From Pseudomonas fluorescens (GTDB lineage Bacteria; Pseudomonadota; Gammaproteobacteria; Pseudomonadales; Pseudomonadaceae), in the NCBI RefSeq assembly GCF_001708445.1, contig NZ_CP015637.1, forward strand, positions 6,201,001 through 6,265,000: a DNA stretch of 64,000 bases, read 5' to 3'. A model generated the notes under the pieces. The model saw only the letters and a program-made list of their open reading frames with translations. It did not search any database and was not told where the DNA came from. A program made the position numbers and the translations under genes. Positions 9,352 to 18,685 of the stretch are shown here, in pieces. How positions within the stretch are numbered: position 1 is the stretch's first letter; the number at the start of each line of letters is the position of its first letter.

Positions 9352-10134
9352 TTACAGCAAAAAATTCAAACCGACACAAAACAACAGACCGGCGAACAGC
9401 CGCTTCAACAGACGCGGCGACAAGCGGTGCGCCAGGCGTGCGCCGAAGCGGGCGAACACCATGCTGGTCAAGGCAATGCCCAGCAGTGCCGGCAAATACA
9501 CGAACCCTAGACTATGAGCGGGCAACAGCGGGTCATGCCAGCCCAGAATCATGAAACTTAACGCGCTGGCCACGGCGATCGGCAGGCCGCAGGCCGATGA
9601 GGTGGCCACCGCTTGCTGCATCGGCACGCTGCGCCAGGTCAAAAACGGTACGGTCAGCGAGCCGCCGCCGATGCCGAAAATCGCCGAGGCCCAGCCGATC
9701 ACCGTACCGGCCAGGGTCAGGCCGACCTTGCCGGGTACCGTCCGGCTGGCCTTGGGCTTGACCTCCAGGGCCAGCTGCACGGCGACGATCAATGCGAACA
9801 CGCCAATGATCTTCTGCAAATGCGGGCCGGAGATCGCCTCGGCCGTCAGCGCGCCGAAGCCTGCGCCGATCAAGATGCCGACCGTCATCCACACGAATAT
9901 CGGCCAACGCACCGCGCCGCGTCGGTGATGCTCACGCACGGCATTGATCGAGGTAAATATGATCGTCGCCAGGGAAGTGCCCACGGCCAGGTGGGTCAGC
10001 ACCTGCGGGTCAAAGCCCTGCAAGGTGAAACTGAACACCAGCACCGGCACGATAATGATCCCGCCCCCCACGCCAAACAGCCCGGCGAGCACGCCCGCAC
10101 AGGCACCCAGCAGCAAATACAGCAGAAATTCCAT
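9352..10134 (-). CDS. TauE/SafE-family sulfite exporter-like permease
   Basis: Predicted inner-membrane protein of 260 residues with about eight hydrophobic helices. It carries the glycine-rich motif repeated in TauE/SafE proteins: GVLAGLFGVGGGIIIVPVLV near the N-terminus and SAIFGIGGGSLTVPFL in the middle, marking two homologous halves. The family (DUF81) moves sulfite, sulfoacetate or other anions; the substrate here is unknown. It is codirectional with lgt, 64 bp downstream, and may share its transcript. Confidence 0.88.
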   Translation of the reverse strand: MEFLLYLLLGACAGVLAGLFGVGGGIIIVPVLVFSFTLQGFDPQVLTHLAVGTSLATIIFTSINAVREHHRRGAVRWPIFVWMTVGILIGAGFGALTAEAISGPHLQKIIGVFALIVAVQLALEVKPKASRTVPGKVGLTLAGTVIGWASAIFGIGGGSLTVPFLTWRSVPMQQAVATSSACGLPIAVASALSFMILGWHDPLLPAHSLGFVYLPALLGIALTSMVFARFGARLAHRLSPRLLKRLFAGLLFCVGLNFLL

Positions 10135-10256
10135 GGGAGCCCCCCAACCAAGTCCGGCATGTTAACGGATGGAAGGCATGCGACCCAACTGGATACGATG
10201 GAACGCCGCTGCCGGTGTGGGTAGAGTGACAAAAAAACACAAAGGGGAATCGCCTG

Positions 10257-11003
10257 ATGTGCCTGATTGTTTTCGCCTGGCGGCCGGGCCACGCCCAACC
10301 GCTGATCGTCGCGGCCAACCGTGATGAGTTCTACGCCCGCCCCAGCCTGCCGCTGGCCCAGTGGCTGGATGCGCCCGATGTGTACGCCGGTCGCGACCAG
10401 GAAGCGGGCGGCACCTGGCTGGGGGTCAATACCGATGGGCGATTCGCCGCCCTGACCAATATCCGCGACCCGCACCAACCGCCCGCACGCAAGTCGCGCG
10501 GTGAATTGGTGGCGCGGTTTCTCAGCGGTTCACTGCCCATTGACGACTACTTGGCCGACGTTAACGGCCGATCGATTGAATATGCTGGGTTTAACCTGCT
10601 GGTGGGCACGCGGGATGAGTTGTGGCATTACAACGCCCGGGACACTGCGCCCAGCCTGTTGGCGCCTGGCGTGTACGGGCTATCCAATGCAGGGCTGGAT
10701 ACGCCCTGGCCGAAGCTGCTCAAGGCCAAGTCAGCATTGATCGAAGTCCTGGACGATCCGCAGCCGGACGCGTTGCTGCAGATCTTGAGCGACCCGCTGA
10801 CAGCGCCATTTGCGGAGTTGCCGGATACCGGCGTGGGGTTGGCGACTGAAAGCCTGTTATCGAGCGTGTTTATCGCCAGCCCAAGTTATGGGACACGGGC
10901 GAGTACGGCGCTGATTGTAAATGCCGATGGCACGCGGCGGATGGTGGAGCGTAGTTTCGGCCCCCATGGTGGCCGACTCGGCGAAGTCGAACTCACGCTC
11001 TAG
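10257..11003 (+). CDS. NRDE-family (TANGO2-like) protein
   Basis: Cytoplasmic protein of 248 residues belonging to the NRDE/TANGO2 family. It starts MCLIVFAW and carries the eponymous Asn-Arg-Asp-Glu at residues 21-24 (VAANRDEFYARP). The second residue is Cys, which in this Ntn-hydrolase-like family could act as an N-terminal nucleophile once Met is removed. Eukaryotic TANGO2 has been linked to heme and lipid trafficking; the bacterial role is not settled. AAAGGGGAA precedes the ATG as ribosome-binding site. It is transcribed away from the TauE/SafE gene and convergently with ptsP. Confidence 0.87.
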   Translation: MCLIVFAWRPGHAQPLIVAANRDEFYARPSLPLAQWLDAPDVYAGRDQEAGGTWLGVNTDGRFAALTNIRDPHQPPARKSRGELVARFLSGSLPIDDYLADVNGRSIEYAGFNLLVGTRDELWHYNARDTAPSLLAPGVYGLSNAGLDTPWPKLLKAKSALIEVLDDPQPDALLQILSDPLTAPFAELPDTGVGLATESLLSSVFIASPSYGTRASTALIVNADGTRRMVERSFGPHGGRLGEVELTL

Positions 11004-11020
11004 GCACACCACAAAACCAA

Positions 11021-11048
11021 TGTGGGAGGGAGCAAGCCCCCTCCCACC
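11021..11048. repeat. Short REP hairpin between NRDE gene and ptsP
   Basis: A compact palindrome (TGTGGGAGGG...CCCTCCCACC) of the Pseudomonas REP type lies between the convergent stop codons of the NRDE gene and ptsP. It may help terminate both transcripts, though it has no T-tract. Confidence 0.75.
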
Positions 11049-11068
11049 TTTCTCATCGGCACCAGGCT

Positions 11069-13348
11069 TTAGAGGGTCTTGGCGGAAGCTGGATTGATCA
11101 TCCGCGTCAGCCCCAGGTTCTTCAGCGCCAATTGCAGCGAGCTGTGGATCACTTGCGGGTTGTCGATGGTCATCAACTCCGCCAGCAAGTCCTTGGCCCG
11201 GCTCAGGTTGATCTGGCGCAGCATCCACTTCACTTTCGGCAAGTTGGTGGCGTTCATCGACAGGCTGTCAAAGCCCATCGCCATCAACAGCACCGCTGCG
11301 GCCGGGTCGCCGGCCATTTCACCGCAGATGCTCACCGGCTTGCCTTCGGCATGGGCGTCGCGCACCACGTGTTGCAGGGCTTGCAGGACGGCCGGGTGCA
11401 GGTAGTCGTAGAGGTCGGCCACCCGTGGGTTGTTGCGGTCCACGGCCAGCAGGTACTGGGTCAAGTCGTTGGAACCGACCGAGAGGAAGTCCACCTGCCG
11501 CGCCAGCTCCTTGGCCTGGTAGACCGCCGCCGGGATTTCGATCATCACGCCAATCGGCGGCATCGGTACGTCGGCACCTTCGTCGCGCACTTCGCCCCAG
11601 GCACGGTGAATCAGGTGCAGGGCCTCTTCCAGCTCATGGGTGCCGGAGATCATCGGCAGCAGGATGCGCAGGTTATTCAAGCCTTCGCTGGCCTTGAGCA
11701 TGGCGCGGGTTTGTACGAGGAAAATCTCGGGATGGTCGAGGGTGACGCGAATACCGCGCCAGCCGAGGAAGGGGTTGTCTTCCTTGATCGGGAAATAAGA
11801 CAGTGACTTGTCGCCGCCGATGTCCAGGCTGCGCATGGTCACCGGTAACGGGTGGAAGGCCTGCAATTGCTCGCGATAAATCGCCAACTGCTCCTTCTCA
11901 CTCGGGAAACGCTGGTTGATCATGAACGGCACTTCGGTGCGGTACAGCCCCACCCCTTCGGCCCCGCGCTGTTGCGCGCGCGCGACATCGGCGAGCAGGC
12001 CGGTGTTGACCAGCAGCGGCACGCGGTGGCCGTCGAGGGTGACGCAGGGCAGCTCGCGCAACGAATCGAGGCCTTGCGCCAGTTGTTTCTCTTCTTCCAC
12101 CACCTCGGCGAATTGCTTGCGCAGCACGTCGCTGGGGTTGGTGTAGACCTCGCCACGATGGCCATCGACGATCATGTCGATGCCGTCGACCTTGGAATAA
12201 GGCAAGTCCACCAGGCCCATCACGGTCGGAATGCCCATGGCGCGAGCCAGGATCGCGACGTGGGAGTTGCCCGAACCCAATACCGAAACCAGGCCCACCA
12301 GCTTGCCTTCTGGCACTTCGCCAAGCTGAGTGGCCGTCAGTTCTTCACTGACCAGGATGGTGTTATCGGGGAAGACCATGTTGGTGGTGCGATCTTCCTG
12401 CAGATAAGCCAGCAGACGGCGACCCAGGTCGCGCACATCCGAAGCCCGTTCACGCAGGTAGGCGTCATCCATCATTTCAAAGCGGTTGACGTGATCGGTG
12501 ACCACCTGGCGCAACGCGCCCTGGGCCCACTGGCCGGTCTTGATCACGGTCTTGACTTCGTTACCCAGGGACGCGTCGTCGAGCATCATCTGGTACACGT
12601 CGAACAGCGCGCGCTCTTCGGGGCGCAGCTGGGTGGCCAGCTTGTTCGACAGGTTGCGCATGTCGGCGCGCACGCCTTCGAGGGCGGTCTTGAACAGCTT
12701 GATCTCGGCGTCGATGTCGATGACGGTCTTGTCCGGCACCACATCGAGGTCGGCCGGTGGCAGCATGACCACCGCCGTACCCACCGCAGCGCCCGGCGAA
12801 CCCGGCACGCCGACGAACTTGGCTTCCTGGATGCCCTTGCCCTGGCGCCCCAGGCCGCGAATCGAGCCCGTGGCTTCGGCGTGGGCGATAACCCCGGCCA
12901 GTTGCGCGCTCATGGTCACGAGGAAGGCTTCTTCACCTTCGTCGAACTGGCGGCGTTCTTTCTGCTGGATGACCAACACGCCAACGACGCGGCGGTGGTG
13001 GATAATCGGTGCGCCGAGGAACGAGGCGTAGCGCTCTTCACCGGTCTCGGCAAAGTAGCGATACCGCGGGTGATCAGCGGCGTGTTCAAGGTTCAGGGGT
13101 TCTTCACGCGTCCCCACCAGGCCCACCAGACCCTCATTGGGTGCCATGCTGACCTTGCCAATGGAGCGCTTGTTCAAGCCCTCGGTGGCCATCAGCACAA
13201 AACGGTTGGTCTCTGGGTCCAGCAGGTAAACCGAGCAGACCTGGCTGCCCATGGCTTCCTTGACGCGCAACACAATAATCCCCAACGCCGCCTTGAGATC
13301 CTTGGCGGAGTTAACTTCCTGGACGATCTTGCGCAGCGTATTGAGCAT
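11069..13348 (-). CDS. ptsP: Nitrogen PTS enzyme I (PEP-protein phosphotransferase PtsP)
   Basis: First phosphotransferase of the nitrogen-related PTS: it takes phosphate from PEP and passes it to PtsO (NPr). The 759-residue protein begins with a GAF domain (about 1-160), then the EI N-domain, the phosphohistidine region SGNSHVAILARAMGIPTVMG (His near 363) and a PEP-binding TIM barrel. The barrel carries GVGLYRTEVPFM, RSLDIGGDKSL and SVGSNDLTQYLLAVDRNN with SICGEMAG. GAF plus this layout separates PtsP from sugar-PTS PtsI. It follows rppH by 22 bp, the conserved rppH-ptsP operon. Confidence 0.96.
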   Translation of the reverse strand: MLNTLRKIVQEVNSAKDLKAALGIIVLRVKEAMGSQVCSVYLLDPETNRFVLMATEGLNKRSIGKVSMAPNEGLVGLVGTREEPLNLEHAADHPRYRYFAETGEERYASFLGAPIIHHRRVVGVLVIQQKERRQFDEGEEAFLVTMSAQLAGVIAHAEATGSIRGLGRQGKGIQEAKFVGVPGSPGAAVGTAVVMLPPADLDVVPDKTVIDIDAEIKLFKTALEGVRADMRNLSNKLATQLRPEERALFDVYQMMLDDASLGNEVKTVIKTGQWAQGALRQVVTDHVNRFEMMDDAYLRERASDVRDLGRRLLAYLQEDRTTNMVFPDNTILVSEELTATQLGEVPEGKLVGLVSVLGSGNSHVAILARAMGIPTVMGLVDLPYSKVDGIDMIVDGHRGEVYTNPSDVLRKQFAEVVEEEKQLAQGLDSLRELPCVTLDGHRVPLLVNTGLLADVARAQQRGAEGVGLYRTEVPFMINQRFPSEKEQLAIYREQLQAFHPLPVTMRSLDIGGDKSLSYFPIKEDNPFLGWRGIRVTLDHPEIFLVQTRAMLKASEGLNNLRILLPMISGTHELEEALHLIHRAWGEVRDEGADVPMPPIGVMIEIPAAVYQAKELARQVDFLSVGSNDLTQYLLAVDRNNPRVADLYDYLHPAVLQALQHVVRDAHAEGKPVSICGEMAGDPAAAVLLMAMGFDSLSMNATNLPKVKWMLRQINLSRAKDLLAELMTIDNPQVIHSSLQLALKNLGLTRMINPASAKTL

Positions 13349-13370
13349 GGCTCGGGGTCGAACTCCGTCG

Positions 13371-13850
13371 TCAGTCGCGCGCTAAAAGGCGCGGGGCAAG
13401 CTCTTTGAGAGCGCGACGATAAACCTCGCGCTTGAATGTCACCACCTGGCCCAACGGGTACCAATAGCTGACCCAGCGCCAGCCATCGAACTCCGGTTTA
13501 CCGGTCAAATCCATCCGCACCCGCTGCTCGTTGGAGATCAGGCGCAGGAGAAACCATTTCTGCTTCTGGCCGATGCACAGCGGTTGGCTGTGGGTACGCA
13601 CCAGACGTTGCGGCAAACGATAGCGCAACCAGCCGCGGGTACAGGCCAGAATTTGCACATCTTCACGCTCAAGGCCGACTTCTTCGTTCAACTCACGGTA
13701 CAAGGCGTCTTCAGGGGTTTCGTCGGGGTTGATTCCACCTTGAGGAAACTGCCAGGCATCTTGGTTGATTCGGCGAGCCCATAGCACCTGTCCGGCATCA
13801 TTCGTAAGAATAATCCCGACATTAGGACGGAAACCATCGGGGTCGATCAC
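13371..13850 (-). CDS. rppH: RNA pyrophosphohydrolase
   Basis: Nudix hydrolase that removes pyrophosphate from the 5' triphosphate end of mRNAs, starting 5'-end-dependent decay. The Nudix box runs from the glycines at 38-39 to residue 60 ([20 protein letters not shown] followed by VGL). I choose the GTG at 13850 (reading [15 protein letters not shown]), giving 159 residues, the usual RppH length in Pseudomonas; GAGG precedes it by 8 bases. A longer reading from TTG at 13910 adds 20 residues that do not look like the family. It heads the rppH-ptsP unit. Confidence 0.95.
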   Translation of the reverse strand: MIDPDGFRPNVGIILTNDAGQVLWARRINQDAWQFPQGGINPDETPEDALYRELNEEVGLEREDVQILACTRGWLRYRLPQRLVRTHSQPLCIGQKQKWFLLRLISNEQRVRMDLTGKPEFDGWRWVSYWYPLGQVVTFKREVYRRALKELAPRLLARD

Positions 13851-13993
13851 GGCAACAACCTCGCAAACGCATGTCGCCGCATTGTTCCACAAAGGTTGAT
13901 CCAGCGGCAACGAGGCTTCTTACCTTATGTGCACTCTTGTGAAAAGACCGTATTCTGGACGCCTTTTTACAGACTTTTCAGCGAGTAACTGCA

Positions 13994-14650
13994 ATGCGCC
14001 TGGCTTTATTCGACTTGGACAACACGCTCCTGGGGGGTGACAGCGATCACGCCTGGGGCGATTACCTCTGCGAACGCGGGATTCTCGACCCGGTGGCCTA
14101 CAAGGCTCGCAACGATGAGTTCTACCAGGACTACCTGGCCGGCCAACTGGATAACGCGGCCTACCTGAACTTTTGCCTGGAAATCCTCGGCCGCACCGAG
14201 ATGGCCCAGCTGGACGAGTGGCACAACGACTATATGCGCGACTGCATCGAGCCGATCATGTTGCCGCAGGCATTGGAACTGCTGGCCAAACACCGCGATG
14301 CCGGGGACAAGTTGGTGATCATCACCGCCACCAACCGGTTCGTCACCGCGCCAATTGCCGCACGCCTGGGCGTAGACGCCCTGATCGCCACCGAATGCGA
14401 GATGGAAGACGGCCGCTACACCGGGCGCAGCACCGATGTGCCGTGTTTCCGTGAAGGCAAGGTGACACGCTTGAATCGTTGGCTGGAAGAGACCGGGCAT
14501 AGCCTGGAAGGCAGCTATTTTTACAGCGATTCGATGAATGACCTGCCGCTGCTGGAACAGGTGACCCACCCGGTGGCGGTGGATCCGGACCCGAATCTGC
14601 GCGCTGAAGCCGAGAAGCGTGGTTGGCCGGTGATTACGCTGCGTAGCTGA
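13994..14650 (+). CDS. HAD-family (SerB-like, IB type) phosphatase
   Basis: Cytosolic HAD-superfamily hydrolase of 218 residues. Motif I is DLDNTLL, with nucleophile Asp7 and acid/base Asp9; motif II is the Thr in VIITATNRF; motif III/IV is [14 protein letters not shown]. The helical cap between motifs I and II marks subfamily IB, which includes phosphoserine and related phosphatases. The substrate is not evident; similar Pseudomonas genes beside rppH are annotated only as HAD hydrolases (a histidinol-phosphatase role has been suggested for some). It is divergent from rppH with 143 bp between the starts. Confidence 0.88.
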   Translation: MRLALFDLDNTLLGGDSDHAWGDYLCERGILDPVAYKARNDEFYQDYLAGQLDNAAYLNFCLEILGRTEMAQLDEWHNDYMRDCIEPIMLPQALELLAKHRDAGDKLVIITATNRFVTAPIAARLGVDALIATECEMEDGRYTGRSTDVPCFREGKVTRLNRWLEETGHSLEGSYFYSDSMNDLPLLEQVTHPVAVDPDPNLRAEAEKRGWPVITLRS

Positions 14651-14657
14651 TGGCCCT

Positions 14658-14728
14658 ATCGGGGGCAAGCCCCTCCCACACTCGAGCGCATTCACAAATC
14701 AACATGTGGGAGGGGCTTGCCTCCCGAT
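14658..14728. repeat. REPIN (inverted REP pair)
   Basis: Two inverted REP sequences (ATCGGGGGCAAGCCCCTCCC and its near-inverse ending CTCCCGAT) separated by about 27 bp, between the convergent HAD and DUF2269 genes. Confidence 0.85.
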
Positions 14729-14750
14729 AAGGTAGGCGCGGTCTAAAACC

Positions 14751-15164
14751 CTAAACCGGCTTGGCGCCCATCAACCCCGCAATCGCTACAAACCCCACCA
14801 GGCTGACCACTGCCAGGACCAGGGTGAAATTCAGGCTGCCGCCCTCGCCCTTGCGCAGGCGATTGAGCCGCGCCACCAGCCAGAACCAGGCCAGCGCCGC
14901 GACGGTGTAGAGGATGCTGGAGCCCAGGATCCAGGTCTGCCCCAGCGGCCAGCCGATCAAGTGCGCCAGCCACCAGCCGGTAAACGGCATGCTGAGCAGG
15001 CAGACCCCCATCAGCAACCACACGAACACCCATGGGCGTTGCACGGTAACCGCCGGGCCGGCACTGCGTTTGCGCCAGGCCAGCAGTGCCAGGCCCAGGC
15101 CGCTGAGCAGCAATAACGCAGTGGCCGCAATGTGGATAACTTTCAGGGTGGTCAGGGTTTCCAT
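14751..15164 (-). CDS. DUF2269-family integral membrane protein
   Basis: Small inner-membrane protein (137 residues) with four predicted helices: residues about 7-28 (VIHIAATALLLLSGLGLALLAW), 46-66, 78-100 and 113-133. The spacing and the HI(A/T) start resemble the DUF2269 family of predicted integral membrane proteins. No catalytic motif or ligand is evident and its function is unknown. It stands alone between convergent HAD and codirectional ilvA, 40 bp after the ilvA stop, so it could be read through from ilvA. Confidence 0.75.
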   Translation of the reverse strand: METLTTLKVIHIAATALLLLSGLGLALLAWRKRSAGPAVTVQRPWVFVWLLMGVCLLSMPFTGWWLAHLIGWPLGQTWILGSSILYTVAALAWFWLVARLNRLRKGEGGSLNFTLVLAVVSLVGFVAIAGLMGAKPV

Positions 15165-15204
15165 GGTTTCGATTCCTTAAAGGCCGCCCAATCAGCGTAG
15201 TCGT

Positions 15205-16719
15205 TCAACCGAGGAACAGTTGGTACGCCGGGTTATCACTTTCATCCCAGTACGGGTAGCCGATGGCTTCAAGGGCTGCAGGCACCAAGTGGCGCTCGTC
15301 CGCCGGCACTTGCAAGCCGGCGACCACACGGCCATCAGCCGCGCCATGGTTGCGATAGTGGAACATCGAGATATTCCAGCGCCCGCCCAGCTTATTCAGG
15401 AAGTTGAACAGCGCGCCGGGGCGCTCCGGGAACTCGAAGCGCAACACCACTTCATCGCTGACTTTGGCCGCATGCCCGCCAACCATATGGCGGATGTGCA
15501 ACTTGGCCAGCTCGTTTTCGGTCAGGTCCAGCACCGGAAAGCCCTTGCCGGTGAGGCTGGCGATCAACGCGCTGCGCGGGTCGTTTTCCGGGTGGGTCTG
15601 CACGCCGACAAAGATGTGCGCCTCGCTGCCGGAGTGGTAGCGGTAGTTGAATTCGGTGATCTGGCGCTTGCCCACGGCCTCGCAGAACGCTTTGAAGCTG
15701 CCCGGTTTTTCCGGGATGGTCACGGCGATAATGGCTTCGCGCCCCTCACCCAACTCAGCGCGCTCGGCCACATGGCGCAGGCGGTCGAAGTTGACGTTGG
15801 CCCCCGAGTCGATGGCCACCAGGGTTTGCCCGGTGATGCCACGGGTCTCGACGTACTTCTTGATACCGGCCACGCCCAGCGCGCCGGCCGGCTCGGTGAT
15901 CGAACGGGTATCGTCGTAGATGTCCTTGATCGCCGCACAGATTTCATCGGTGCTGACGGTGATCACTTCATCCACATAGTCCTTGCAGATATCGAAGGTG
16001 TACTGGCCGATCTGCGCCACGGCCACGCCATCGGCAAAAATGCCCACGGTCGGCAATACCACACGTTCGCCCGCCGCCATCGCGGCTTGCAGGCAGTTGG
16101 AGTCGTCCGGCTCGACGCCGATGATCTTGATTTCCGGGCGCAGGTATTTCACGTACGCCGCGATACCCGCGATCAGCCCGCCGCCGCCCACCGGAACGAA
16201 GATCGCATCCAACGGCCCTGGGTGCTGGCGCAGGATCTCCATGGCCACAGTGCCCTGCCCGGCAATGGTGTGCGGATCGTCATAGGGGTGGATGTAGACG
16301 TAGCCTTTTTCATCGACCAGCTTCAGCGAGTAGGCCAGGGCTTCCGGGAAGGAATCACCGTGCAGCACCACCTTGCCGCCACGGGAGCGCACGCCTTCGA
16401 CCTTGATCTCCGGGGTGGTCTTGGGCATTACGATAGTGGCCTTGACCCCCAGCACCTTGGCTGCCAGGGCCAGGCCCTGGGCATGGTTGCCGGCCGAGGC
16501 GGTGACCACGCCGCGCGCACGCTCTTCGTCCGTCAACTGGGTCAGCTTGTTATACGCACCGCGAATCTTGAATGAGAACACCGGCTGCAAGTCTTCACGC
16601 TTGAGCCAGACCTTGTTGCCCAGCCGCTCGGAGAGCTGGCGGGCGGTCTGCAATGGAGTTTCCACGGCAACGTCGTAAACGCGCGAGGTGAGGATCTTTT
16701 TGACGTACTGTTCAAGCAT
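15205..16719 (-). CDS. ilvA: Threonine dehydratase, biosynthetic
   Basis: PLP enzyme deaminating threonine to 2-oxobutanoate, the committed step to isoleucine. The 504-residue protein has a catalytic domain with PLP-binding Lys51 in [12 protein letters not shown] and the glycine-rich phosphate loop VGGGGLIAG. Two ACT-like regulatory repeats follow from about residue 325 ([20 protein letters not shown] and [18 protein letters not shown]), which mark the isoleucine-inhibited biosynthetic form rather than the short catabolic TdcB. It is divergent from rpiA; this ilvA/rpiA pairing is common in gammaproteobacteria. Confidence 0.96.
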   Translation of the reverse strand: MLEQYVKKILTSRVYDVAVETPLQTARQLSERLGNKVWLKREDLQPVFSFKIRGAYNKLTQLTDEERARGVVTASAGNHAQGLALAAKVLGVKATIVMPKTTPEIKVEGVRSRGGKVVLHGDSFPEALAYSLKLVDEKGYVYIHPYDDPHTIAGQGTVAMEILRQHPGPLDAIFVPVGGGGLIAGIAAYVKYLRPEIKIIGVEPDDSNCLQAAMAAGERVVLPTVGIFADGVAVAQIGQYTFDICKDYVDEVITVSTDEICAAIKDIYDDTRSITEPAGALGVAGIKKYVETRGITGQTLVAIDSGANVNFDRLRHVAERAELGEGREAIIAVTIPEKPGSFKAFCEAVGKRQITEFNYRYHSGSEAHIFVGVQTHPENDPRSALIASLTGKGFPVLDLTENELAKLHIRHMVGGHAAKVSDEVVLRFEFPERPGALFNFLNKLGGRWNISMFHYRNHGAADGRVVAGLQVPADERHLVPAALEAIGYPYWDESDNPAYQLFLG

Positions 16720-16854
16720 CGGAAAGCATCACTGGGCGGGTTGGGCAGGGTCGAGGAGTCTAACCCGGCTTTTGGCCGTACGACCACACGAATCCCGAGG
16801 TTTTGTTGGGTTATACTCGCGCCCTCTTTACTCCCCGCCCGTTCCGGAGCCCGC

Positions 16855-17526
16855 ATGACCCAGGATCAACTCAAACAGGCAGTGGCCCAGGCCGCCGTCG
16901 ATTTAATCCTTCCTAAACTCGACGACAAGAGCATCGTCGGTGTCGGCACCGGCTCCACCGCCAACTGCTTTATCGATGCGCTGGCCAAGCACAAGGGCGC
17001 ATTCGATGGCGCCGTGGCCAGCTCCGAAGCCACCGCCGCACGCCTCAAGGGCCATGGCATTCCGGTGTACGAGCTCAATACCGTGAGCGACCTGGAGTTC
17101 TATGTCGACGGTGCCGATGAAAGCGACGCGCACCTGAACCTGATCAAGGGCGGCGGCGCGGCCCTGACCCGCGAGAAGATCGTCGCGGCCGTGGCCAAGA
17201 CCTTTATCTGCATCGCCGACGCCAGCAAGCTGGTGCCGGTGCTCGGCGCGTTCCCGCTGCCGGTGGAAGTGATCCCCATGGCCCGCAGCCACGTGGCCCG
17301 CGAACTGGTGAAACTGGGCGGCGACCCGGTGTACCGCGAAGGCGTGTTGACCGACAACGGCAACATCATCCTCGACGTGTTCAACATGCAAATCACCAAC
17401 CCGGTGGAGCTTGAGACTCAGATCAACGCCATCGTCGGCGTGGTCACCAACGGCCTGTTCGCTGCGCGTCCGGCTGATGTGCTGTTGCTGGGCACGCCCG
17501 AAGGCGTGAAAACCCTCAAGGCCTGA
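16855..17526 (+). CDS. rpiA: Ribose-5-phosphate isomerase A
   Basis: Interconverts ribose 5-phosphate and ribulose 5-phosphate in the pentose phosphate pathway. The 223-residue length is standard. Signature stretches are [16 protein letters not shown] (phosphate loop), [10 protein letters not shown] (catalytic Asp and Glu), [14 protein letters not shown] and GVVTNGLFA. The ATG at 16855 is preceded by CCGGAG and starts [10 protein letters not shown] as in other Pseudomonas RpiA; upstream in-frame codons to 16741 lack family sequence. It is divergent from ilvA. Confidence 0.96.
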   Translation: MTQDQLKQAVAQAAVDLILPKLDDKSIVGVGTGSTANCFIDALAKHKGAFDGAVASSEATAARLKGHGIPVYELNTVSDLEFYVDGADESDAHLNLIKGGGAALTREKIVAAVAKTFICIADASKLVPVLGAFPLPVEVIPMARSHVARELVKLGGDPVYREGVLTDNGNIILDVFNMQITNPVELETQINAIVGVVTNGLFAARPADVLLLGTPEGVKTLKA

Positions 17527-17543
17527 GAACACCACACATCCAA

Positions 17544-17632
17544 TGTGGGAGGGGGCTTGCCCCCGATGGCGGTGCCTAAGTCAAGTAGATGTCGACTGAC
17601 ACATCGCTATCGGGGGCAAGCCCCCTCCCACA
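17544..17632. repeat. REPIN (inverted REP pair)
   Basis: Complete REPIN with arms TGTGGGAGGGGGCTTGCCCC and its exact inverse, and a loop of about 40 bp, placed between the convergent rpiA and first SdiA-regulated gene. Confidence 0.9.
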
Positions 17633-17650
17633 TTTTTGATCGGCGGTGCC

Positions 17651-18604
17651 TCAGAGATTGGGTTTCTTGAACACATAGAACAGGTTCGGCTCGCTGACCA
17701 GGTACAACGTGCCCTCGTCATCCATGGCGATCCCTTCGGCCTGCGGCACGCGCTTGCCCAGGCCATGGCGCCCTTTGAGCAGCGACAAACTGCTTAATGG
17801 CCGCCCATCGATATCCAGCTCCAACACCAGGAACGACTCATCCGACAGCGCCAGCAAATGACCGCTGCGCTCATCGTATTGCAAGCTTGAAAGGTCGCGC
17901 ACAAACAACCCGGCATCGCGCCTGGGGTTGTTGACCACGTGCACTGAGTAGGTTTTTTCCGGTTTGAAATGGGGAAAGCCGTGGACCTCGTAGATCAGCA
18001 TCGGGTCGCGCTCCTTGGCGACAAACAGGCGCTTGCCAACCGAGTCATAGGCCAACCCTTCGAACCCCTTGTTGCCGCCGACATGCATGCCCAGGGTCAT
18101 CTGCTCCGCGTCGGCCGCGTCGAGGAATTGGGTGTCGTCGTCCACATGCACCTTGATCAGGCGTTGCTGGCGCTCATCGCTGATGACGTAGATGTTGTCG
18201 CTGATGAACTCCACGGCTTCGGCATCGCCAAACCCCACCAGGGGAATGCGTCGCAGGATCTTGCCCTGCAGGGACAGTTCGATCAGTTCGGCGTTTTTAT
18301 TGGTGACAGTAAACAGGCTGTTGCGCACAGGGTCGTAGGTGAGCGCTGAAACATCGTCGTCGAGCCCCTCGATCACCTGGGCTTCGAGGGCGACCCGATA
18401 ATCCGCCAGGCCGATGGAGCGCTCGTCGGCAGGCTGGCGCCACGCTTTCCAGTTGAACCAGGCGCGCTCGAACAGACGAAACTGTTGCGCAAAGACGCCG
18501 ACGGAAACCAGCGCAATCAACAGCAGGATAAACAATGCAGGTTTGGGGCGGGCAAATCGGCGCATCGGGGCGGGCTCGAAGAAAAACTGGCGAATAGATA
18601 TCAA
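17651..18604 (-). CDS. SdiA-regulated (YjiK-like) domain protein
   Basis: Predicted membrane-anchored periplasmic beta-propeller protein of 317 residues. An N-terminal hydrophobic segment (about 23-40, PALFILLLIALVSVGVFAQQ) is followed by repeats resembling NHL/phytase-like blades, such as GLDDDVSALTYDPVRNSLFTV, GFGDAEAVEFISDNIYVISD and GFEGLAYDSVGKRLFVAKE. These and the C-terminal QAEGIAMDDEGTLYLVSEPNLFYVF are typical of the SdiA-regulated family. Biochemical function is unknown. It lies downstream of a second, clearly paralogous gene in the same direction. Confidence 0.85.
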   Translation of the reverse strand: MISIRQFFFEPAPMRRFARPKPALFILLLIALVSVGVFAQQFRLFERAWFNWKAWRQPADERSIGLADYRVALEAQVIEGLDDDVSALTYDPVRNSLFTVTNKNAELIELSLQGKILRRIPLVGFGDAEAVEFISDNIYVISDERQQRLIKVHVDDDTQFLDAADAEQMTLGMHVGGNKGFEGLAYDSVGKRLFVAKERDPMLIYEVHGFPHFKPEKTYSVHVVNNPRRDAGLFVRDLSSLQYDERSGHLLALSDESFLVLELDIDGRPLSSLSLLKGRHGLGKRVPQAEGIAMDDEGTLYLVSEPNLFYVFKKPNL

Positions 18605-18685
18605 GGTCGCCTGAATTTAAACTTAAACGCACCGGACTGTCTGGCGAATGCCGCTCATAGAGACGCATCCGACGTAATCGGTCTG

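Noticed and set aside
11852..13408. Plus-strand frame of about 520 codons opposite ptsP
   Set aside because: It is antisense to complete PtsP motifs; no recognisable protein features.
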